Source of the DNA: Bacteroidota bacterium
GTDB lineage: Bacteria > Bacteroidota > Bacteroidia > Flavobacteriales > Flavobacteriaceae
Direction: 5' to 3'
NCBI GenBank assembly: GCA_023457535.1
Contig: JAEWLN010000080.1
Coordinates: forward strand, 1-48,455
Length of the DNA: 48,455 bases
The notes below the pieces were generated by a model that had not been told where the DNA came from, did no database searches, and saw only the letters and a program-made list of their open reading frames with translations. Position numbers and translations under genes: made by a program. Shown here piece after piece: positions 43,467-48,455 of this stretch. Numbering within the stretch: position 1 is the first letter of the stretch; each line of letters starts with the position of its first letter.

Positions 43467-44489
43467 GTGCAACAATCTCCGTTACCCGACAACGAAACCC
43501 CTAATTCGCCCGCGCCTGAAAAAGGCATCAGGGATGTATTGGGCAAATGGCTGTCTGTCTTGTTGCCCGTTTTGCTCGGGATTTACCTGATTATCTACAC
43601 TTTCGACAAATTTACGCCCGAACAGATCCAGGAAATCAAAAGCTATTTCCACAACGCCGATTATTTTTATATCCTTATTGCCGCGTTCATCGCCGTATTA
43701 GGCAGTGCCTCACGCGCGTACCGATGGAAATATGCGCTCGGGCACATGGGGTATGATTCGCGTTTTGCCAATAACTTCATGGCTGTCAACATTGGGTATC
43801 TGCTCAATCTGACCGTTCCCAAATCGGGGGAAATATCGCGCGCGGTCATCGTTAAAAAATACGACAACATCCCATTTGACAAAGGTTTCGGCACCATTGT
43901 CGCTGAACGCATCGTAGACATGGTCATCCTGTTGGCGTTCATGCTCGCGGCCATTGTGTTGCAATTTGACATCGCCAAGGCATTTATCCTCGACAAAATT
44001 CCGCTCAACAAACTCATCATCGTGCTGATCGCCGGCGTTTTCTTTTTTACGACCATGCTCATGGTGTATCTCTATTCCAAATCGCCGCTGATCCTCAAGC
44101 TCAAAAAACAGGTCGCCGGCCTCAAAGAAGGCGTGCTGAGCATTGTGCACATGGAAAAGAAATGGGCATTTTTTGGGCACACGGCTTTTATATGGATCTC
44201 CTACATAATGATGTTCTACGTGACTATTTTCACGTTCAGCGAAACCAGTGACCTTTCGTTTGGCGCCGTGGTAACCTCGTTCGTCGTGGGAAGCATCGCT
44301 ATTGCGTTTACCAACAGCGGTTTCGGGTCGTATCCGTTTTTGATTTCGAAGATCTTGTTGTTTTATGCGATCCCTGAAACGGTAGGCAACGCCTTTGGCT
44401 GGATTGTATGGACTTCGCAAATGATCGTCGTGGTCATTCTTGGCGCGCTTTCGTTTTTATTGCTGCCAGTTTTTAACCGAACCAAATAA
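43467..44489 (+). CDS. Lysylphosphatidylglycerol synthase TM-region / flippase-like membrane protein
   Basis: Protein of 340 residues with about eight membrane spans. The start is a GTG at 43467, 13 bases after panD. The segment SRAYRWKYAL, followed by NNFMAVNIGYLLNLTVPKSGEISRAVIVKKYDNIPFDKGFGTIVAERIVD, is the signature of the UPF0104 / LPG synthase transmembrane family; the C-terminal lysyl-transferase domain of MprF is absent. Such stand-alone regions are thought to move lipids across membranes, but the substrate is unknown. Synteny with panC-panD is probably just an operon of convenience. Confidence 0.88.
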   Translation: MQQSPLPDNETPNSPAPEKGIRDVLGKWLSVLLPVLLGIYLIIYTFDKFTPEQIQEIKSYFHNADYFYILIAAFIAVLGSASRAYRWKYALGHMGYDSRFANNFMAVNIGYLLNLTVPKSGEISRAVIVKKYDNIPFDKGFGTIVAERIVDMVILLAFMLAAIVLQFDIAKAFILDKIPLNKLIIVLIAGVFFFTTMLMVYLYSKSPLILKLKKQVAGLKEGVLSIVHMEKKWAFFGHTAFIWISYIMMFYVTIFTFSETSDLSFGAVVTSFVVGSIAIAFTNSGFGSYPFLISKILLFYAIPETVGNAFGWIVWTSQMIVVVILGALSFLLLPVFNRTK

Positions 44490-44544
44490 TTCAGTATATT
44501 GGTGTCGATTTCCAGAAAAACATCGATAACCAACAAAACGTTCA

Positions 44545-45687
44545 ATGAAAAATCTGTTTTTATGCATCGCATTTTTATGCTGTGTTCCTGTTGACGCCCA
44601 AAAAACAGTAGAAATCTTAACCTCCAAAAAACTCAATGGCGACCGCGAAATTACCATTGGGTTGCCGCCTTCTTACCAAACCAACAAAACCAAAAAGTAC
44701 CCGTTGCTCGTTTTGCTCGACGGCGATTACCTGTTTGACGCGTTCCAGGGCGCACTCAATTACGGCGCGTATTGGGACGACATCCCGGAAGTGATTATCG
44801 TAGGCATCACCCAGAATAAAAAAGACGAGCGCTACACGGATTGCGCAGTAGATGCCACCACCGGACTTCCGGACGAAAGCGGGGAAAAATTCTTTGAATT
44901 CATCGGTCAGGAACTCGTGCCGGCGATCGAGAAAAATTACCGCGTTGCGCCGTTCAAAATGATTGCAGGGCACGACACCACGGCGGGTTTCATGAATTTT
45001 TATCTGTACAAAGACCAACCGCTGTTCGACGCCTATATTGCGATGAGCCCCGAGTTGCCCGTCGGGATGGAGGAACACCTGCCCGAACGTTTCCAGGCGA
45101 TCCAAAAACCAATTTATTACTACCAATCCACCGCAGATGGCGACGTGAAAAAAATGCAGCAACGCATCCTGAAACTCGACGCCGAGGCCAAAAAGATCCA
45201 GAAACCCACGCTCCAATATTACTTCGACGAATTTAAAGGCGCCTCGCATTACTCGCTTGTGCTGCATTCGATCCCAAACGCTTTGTACGATTTTTTCCAG
45301 ATTTACCAACCGATTTCGACCTCTGAGTTCGACCAGAAAATTGCGGTCCTGCCATCGGGGTATGTCGATTACCTGGTCAAAAAATACGACGTGATCGAAA
45401 AATCGCTGAGCATGAAAATGCAAATCCGGCTCAACGATTTCAAAGCCATCGAAGCGGCCATCCTTAAAAACAAGGCGTACGCCGAATTCGAGCAGCTCGC
45501 ACAGCTGGCCAGGAAAAATTACCCGCAGTCGATGCTGTCCGATTACGAGCTCGGCATGATGTATGAAAAAACAGGCGATATCAAAAAGGCGATCAAAGCT
45601 TACCAGAATGCGTTCCAGAAAGAGGAAATCGGAGACCTGACCAAAGACATGATGCTCGACAAAGCCGACGAACTCAAGAATATGTAA
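44545..45687 (+). CDS. Secreted esterase-fold (alpha/beta hydrolase) protein with Asp in the nucleophile elbow
   Basis: Protein of 380 residues. A signal peptide covers about 1-18 (VDA/QK). The esterase D/Fes-like fold starts at REITIGLPPSYQ, with PLLVLLDGDYLFD and the oxyanion region. The nucleophile elbow, normally GHSxGG, reads AGHDTTAGF (Asp144 in place of Ser). A candidate His is present in KGASHYSLVLHS. The last 80 residues are TPR-like helices (YELGMMYEKTGDIKKAIKAYQNAF). Loss of the serine means either a non-catalytic protein or an Asp nucleophile as in some other alpha/beta hydrolases. It is six bases from radA. Confidence 0.8.
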   Translation: MKNLFLCIAFLCCVPVDAQKTVEILTSKKLNGDREITIGLPPSYQTNKTKKYPLLVLLDGDYLFDAFQGALNYGAYWDDIPEVIIVGITQNKKDERYTDCAVDATTGLPDESGEKFFEFIGQELVPAIEKNYRVAPFKMIAGHDTTAGFMNFYLYKDQPLFDAYIAMSPELPVGMEEHLPERFQAIQKPIYYYQSTADGDVKKMQQRILKLDAEAKKIQKPTLQYYFDEFKGASHYSLVLHSIPNALYDFFQIYQPISTSEFDQKIAVLPSGYVDYLVKKYDVIEKSLSMKMQIRLNDFKAIEAAILKNKAYAEFEQLAQLARKNYPQSMLSDYELGMMYEKTGDIKKAIKAYQNAFQKEEIGDLTKDMMLDKADELKNM

Positions 45688-45693
45688 ACCCTT

Positions 45694-47058
45694 ATGTCTA
45701 AAATAAAAACGGCGTTTTTTTGCCAGAACTGCGGCACGCAATACGCCAAATGGCAGGGACAGTGCAACGCCTGCAAACAATGGAATACGATCGTCGAGGA
45801 ACTGATCCACAAAGACGAAAAACAAGCCTGGAAAACAACACCTTCGAACGAATCCAGGCGCGCGGCCAAACCACTGCGCGTCACTGAAATCGACTCGGGC
45901 CAGGAAATCCGGATGGATTCTTATGACGGCGAACTCAACCGCGTATTGGGCGGCGGCATCGTTCCGGGGTCTTTGATATTGCTGGGCGGCGAACCCGGCA
46001 TCGGGAAAAGTACGCTGCTGTTGCAGATTTCGCTGCGTTTGCCGTACAAAACGCTGTATGTATCGGGCGAAGAGAGCCAAAAGCAAATCAAGATGCGCGC
46101 CGAGCGGATCGAATCCAAAACGGACAATTGCTATGTGCTGACCGAAACCAAAACGCAAAACATCTTTCGCAGCATCACCGACATCCGGCCCGACATTGTT
46201 ATCATCGACTCGATCCAAACACTCCACACCGATTACATCGAATCGTCGCCGGGAAGCATTTCGCAAATCCGCGAATGTACGGCCGAACTGATCAAATTCG
46301 CCAAGGAAACCAATATTCCCGTGGTCCTGATCGGGCACATCACCAAGGACGGAACAATCGCCGGACCCAAGATCCTCGAGCACATGGTTGATACCGTGCT
46401 GCAATTCGAGGGCGATCGCAACCATGTGTACCGCATTTTGCGCTCGCTTAAAAACCGCTTTGGATCGACAGCCGAGCTCGGGATCTACGAAATGCAGGGA
46501 AGCGGACTGCGCGAAGTGTCGAATCCATCGGAAATACTGATTTCGCACCGCGGCGAGGAATTGTCCGGGACAGCTATCGCGTGTACGCTCGAAGGGATGC
46601 GCCCGCTGATGATCGAAATCCAGGCGCTCGTATCGACCGCAGTTTACGGTACGCCGCAACGCTCCACGACCGGCTACAACGCCAAACGGCTCAACATGAT
46701 CCTGGCCGTTCTCGAGAAACGCGCGGGTTTCCGGTTGGGCACCAAGGACGTGTTTTTGAACATCACCGGCGGCATTACCGTGGACGATCCGGCGATCGAT
46801 CTGGCTGTGGTCGCGGCAATACTTTCATCCAATGAAGACATCCCGATTGGCGAAGGTTATTGCTTTGCGGGCGAAGTAGGCTTATCGGGGGAGATCCGCC
46901 CGGTGAACCGCGTCGACCAGCGCATCCAGGAAGCCGAAAAACTTGGATTTACAACCATTTTCGTGTCAAAATACAATAAAATAAGCCTAAAAAATACCCA
47001 GATCCGCGTCAAGCTCGTTTCGAAAATCGAAGATGTGGCCGGCGAATTATTCGGATAA
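45694..47058 (+). CDS. radA: DNA repair protein RadA
   Basis: Protein of 454 residues, the usual length. The N-terminal zinc finger has Cys10, Cys13, Cys24, Cys27. The RecA-like ATPase has the Walker A GGEPGIGKST (98-107) and the RadA motif KNRFGS (253-258). The C-terminal Lon-protease-like domain shows TGGITVDDPAIDLAVVAA and GEVGLSGEIRPV; the protease catalytic serine is not expected in RadA. It helps process recombination intermediates (branch migration) in the cytosol. It follows the esterase gene by six bases and precedes the AsmA-like gene by 21. Confidence 0.97.
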   Translation: MSKIKTAFFCQNCGTQYAKWQGQCNACKQWNTIVEELIHKDEKQAWKTTPSNESRRAAKPLRVTEIDSGQEIRMDSYDGELNRVLGGGIVPGSLILLGGEPGIGKSTLLLQISLRLPYKTLYVSGEESQKQIKMRAERIESKTDNCYVLTETKTQNIFRSITDIRPDIVIIDSIQTLHTDYIESSPGSISQIRECTAELIKFAKETNIPVVLIGHITKDGTIAGPKILEHMVDTVLQFEGDRNHVYRILRSLKNRFGSTAELGIYEMQGSGLREVSNPSEILISHRGEELSGTAIACTLEGMRPLMIEIQALVSTAVYGTPQRSTTGYNAKRLNMILAVLEKRAGFRLGTKDVFLNITGGITVDDPAIDLAVVAAILSSNEDIPIGEGYCFAGEVGLSGEIRPVNRVDQRIQEAEKLGFTTIFVSKYNKISLKNTQIRVKLVSKIEDVAGELFG

Positions 47059-47079
47059 AAGTGTTAACTTTAGATTGCT

Positions 47080-48455
47080 ATGAAATCCAGAAAACGAACC
47101 CTGCGGCAAAAAATCTTCCTCGCGCTCAAAATTATCGGCGCGTGTTTTATTTTGCTCGTGATCGGGGTGATGGTATTCCGCGATGCGATCCTGCAAAAAG
47201 CGCTGGTCGAAATATCGGACAAAATGGACCGCGATTACAACAGCACGTTCTCTGTCAAGCAGGCGCGCTTTGACGGACTCACCACGGTGGACATGCAGGA
47301 TATCCGGCTGGTGCCCAAAAAACACGATACGTTATTTGTCGTGGAAACCATCCGCGCCAGGGTCAGTTTCTGGAATTTACTGACGGGAAACCTGCAATTG
47401 AGCCGGCTCGAAGCGCGAAACGGCTATGTTAACCTGGTCAAAAATGAAAACGGGAAAAACTTCGACGCTTTCTTGCCTAAAAAAGACACCACCAAACCAC
47501 AATCGGACAAAAAAACCAATTACGCCGAACTTGCCTACAAAATCCTGAACCGCGCGCTGAACCTTGTTCCGACCGATATGGCGCTCGAAAATTTATCCTT
47601 GCGGCTTGACGACAACGGTAAAAAGGCGCGCATCAGCCTGATCAAAATGTCGCTGGAGGACAAACAGCTGGCCTCGGCGATCCGCGTGCAGACCAATACT
47701 TTTACGCAGCGGTGGCGCATTGCCGGCATGGCCGACCCGCGTAACAAGCGCACTGATCTGCGGTTTTTCAACATCGATACCGGGAAGATCAAAGTGCCCT
47801 ATTTTGACGAGCGCTACAACCTTAAAGCCGCCTTTGATTCGATCCGGCTCAAGGTGGACAACATCGATATGGATGGCGACGAACTCCACATTGACGGCTT
47901 TACGTCCATTTCCAACCTGCAGGTCAACCACGAGAAGATCGCTACCAAGGATGTAGTGATCCAAGACGCGCAATTCCATTACAATTTGCTGTTTGGCGAG
48001 CATTTTATCGCCGTGGACAGCGCGTCGACCGCACAGCTCAACCGCATTAAATTCAACCCGTACGTCGAATACAACAACGAAAAGGACAAGTTGTACAAAC
48101 TTAAAGTCCGGATCCCCAAAATGAAGGCACAGGATTTTATCGAATCGTTGCCCAAAGGATTGTTTACGCATTTTGAAGGAATGGAAGCCGAGGGCCATTT
48201 TGGCTACCGCCTGCGTTTTGAATATGACAGCAGCAAGCCCAACAACATCATACTCGAGAGCGACCTGACCAAGGAAAAACTCAAAATTGTCAAATACGGC
48301 GAGGCGGACCTGGCCAAACTCAATGGACCGTTCACGTATCGCGCCATCATCAACGATGTGCCGCAGCGCCCAATTTACGTCGGCAACGCCAATCCGAATT
48401 ATGCGCCACTCTCGTCGATCACGCCGTATTTGCGCAAGGCTGTGCTGACCACGGA
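47080..48455 (+). CDS. AsmA-like domain protein, N-terminal part, probably a GT51 transglycosylase-domain protein (truncated by the window)
   Basis: The frame is open from the ATG at 47080 to the window end, 458 codons. It has a basic N-terminus, then one membrane helix (IIGACFILLVIGVMVF), then a periplasmic AsmA/DUF748-like beta-rich part (FDGLTTVDMQDIRLVPK, LENLSLRLDDNGKKARI, IDGFTSISNLQV, MKAQDFIESLPKGLFTHFEGMEAEG). The final visible residues SSITPYLRKAVLTT resemble the start of the peptidoglycan glycosyltransferase (GT51) motif, normally followed by EDxxFxxHxG. In Flavobacterium, as I recall, such a protein after radA is an AsmA-like/GT51 fusion. The alternative is a plain AsmA/TamB-type protein. 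Confidence 0.8.
   Translation, partial: MKSRKRTLRQKIFLALKIIGACFILLVIGVMVFRDAILQKALVEISDKMDRDYNSTFSVKQARFDGLTTVDMQDIRLVPKKHDTLFVVETIRARVSFWNLLTGNLQLSRLEARNGYVNLVKNENGKNFDAFLPKKDTTKPQSDKKTNYAELAYKILNRALNLVPTDMALENLSLRLDDNGKKARISLIKMSLEDKQLASAIRVQTNTFTQRWRIAGMADPRNKRTDLRFFNIDTGKIKVPYFDERYNLKAAFDSIRLKVDNIDMDGDELHIDGFTSISNLQVNHEKIATKDVVIQDAQFHYNLLFGEHFIAVDSASTAQLNRIKFNPYVEYNNEKDKLYKLKVRIPKMKAQDFIESLPKGLFTHFEGMEAEGHFGYRLRFEYDSSKPNNIILESDLTKEKLKIVKYGEADLAKLNGPFTYRAIINDVPQRPIYVGNANPNYAPLSSITPYLRKAVLTT

Noticed and set aside
44617..46659. 680-codon open frame antisense to the esterase-fold protein gene and radA
   Set aside because: It spans two well-supported genes on the other strand, is rich in Arg/His/Phe as expected from the reverse complement of GC-rich codons, and has no recognisable domain.

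Overview
The window reads as chromosomal DNA of a member of the Flavobacteriaceae, most likely Flavobacterium or a close relative. The evidence is: many T9SS-secreted proteins with Bacteroidetes C-terminal sorting domains; a stand-alone atpD-atpC pair; a glycogen synthase-like protein/DUF4270/glmS run beside panC-panD; a TonB-dependent receptor with a carboxypeptidase-like N-terminal domain; and about seventeen promoter-like boxes of the Bacteroidetes form TAnnTTTG, several with an upstream TTG at roughly -33. By eye the base composition is near 50% G+C, rich for that genus. No tRNA, rRNA, CRISPR array, insertion sequence or phage gene was recognised.

Layout. 1-540 is a gene-free repeat region. 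553-1718 holds pth and a small lipoprotein gene. 1760-7223 holds two tandem minus-strand secreted reprolysin-like metalloproteases. 7406-10247 holds ribF, an HTTM membrane protein and a small membrane protein. 10386-11474 is bioB. 11537-13027 is a decayed TPR regulator gene whose 3' end is joined to the tail of a secreted-protein gene. 13089-20906 (minus) and 21751-23721 (plus) encode three large T9SS proteins that share a C-terminal module of about 500 residues, with recX between them. 23722-24280 holds a terminator, an inverted-repeat element and a probable 47-residue membrane protein. 24281-30994 is mainly biotin synthesis (bioF; bioD-bioA-ketoacyl synthase), interrupted by an AI-2E-type permease, an ECF sigma factor and its overlapping membrane-protein partner. 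31047-32904 is atpC-atpD. 33144-37540 is a TonB receptor plus SGNH lipoprotein pair. 37833-42115 is glycogen synthase-like/DUF4270/glmS. 42225-48455 is panC-panD-flippase-like protein, then an esterase-fold protein, radA and a truncated AsmA-like gene that ends just where a GT51 transglycosylase motif would begin.

How the genes fit together. Four biotin enzymes (BioB, BioF, BioD, BioA) are present without any recognised pimelate-making gene; the ketoacyl synthase after bioA is a candidate for that gap. panC and panD feed coenzyme A synthesis, ribF makes FMN/FAD and glmS supplies amino sugars for the envelope. The five large secreted proteins depend on T9SS machinery encoded elsewhere.

The less ordinary items are the regulator pseudogene fused to a T9SS tail, the repeat elements at 1-540 and 29733-29805, the 11-bp inverted-repeat element with the promoter-equipped microprotein at 23787-24105, the ketoacyl synthase with an altered histidine motif, and the esterase-fold protein with Asp at the nucleophile position.
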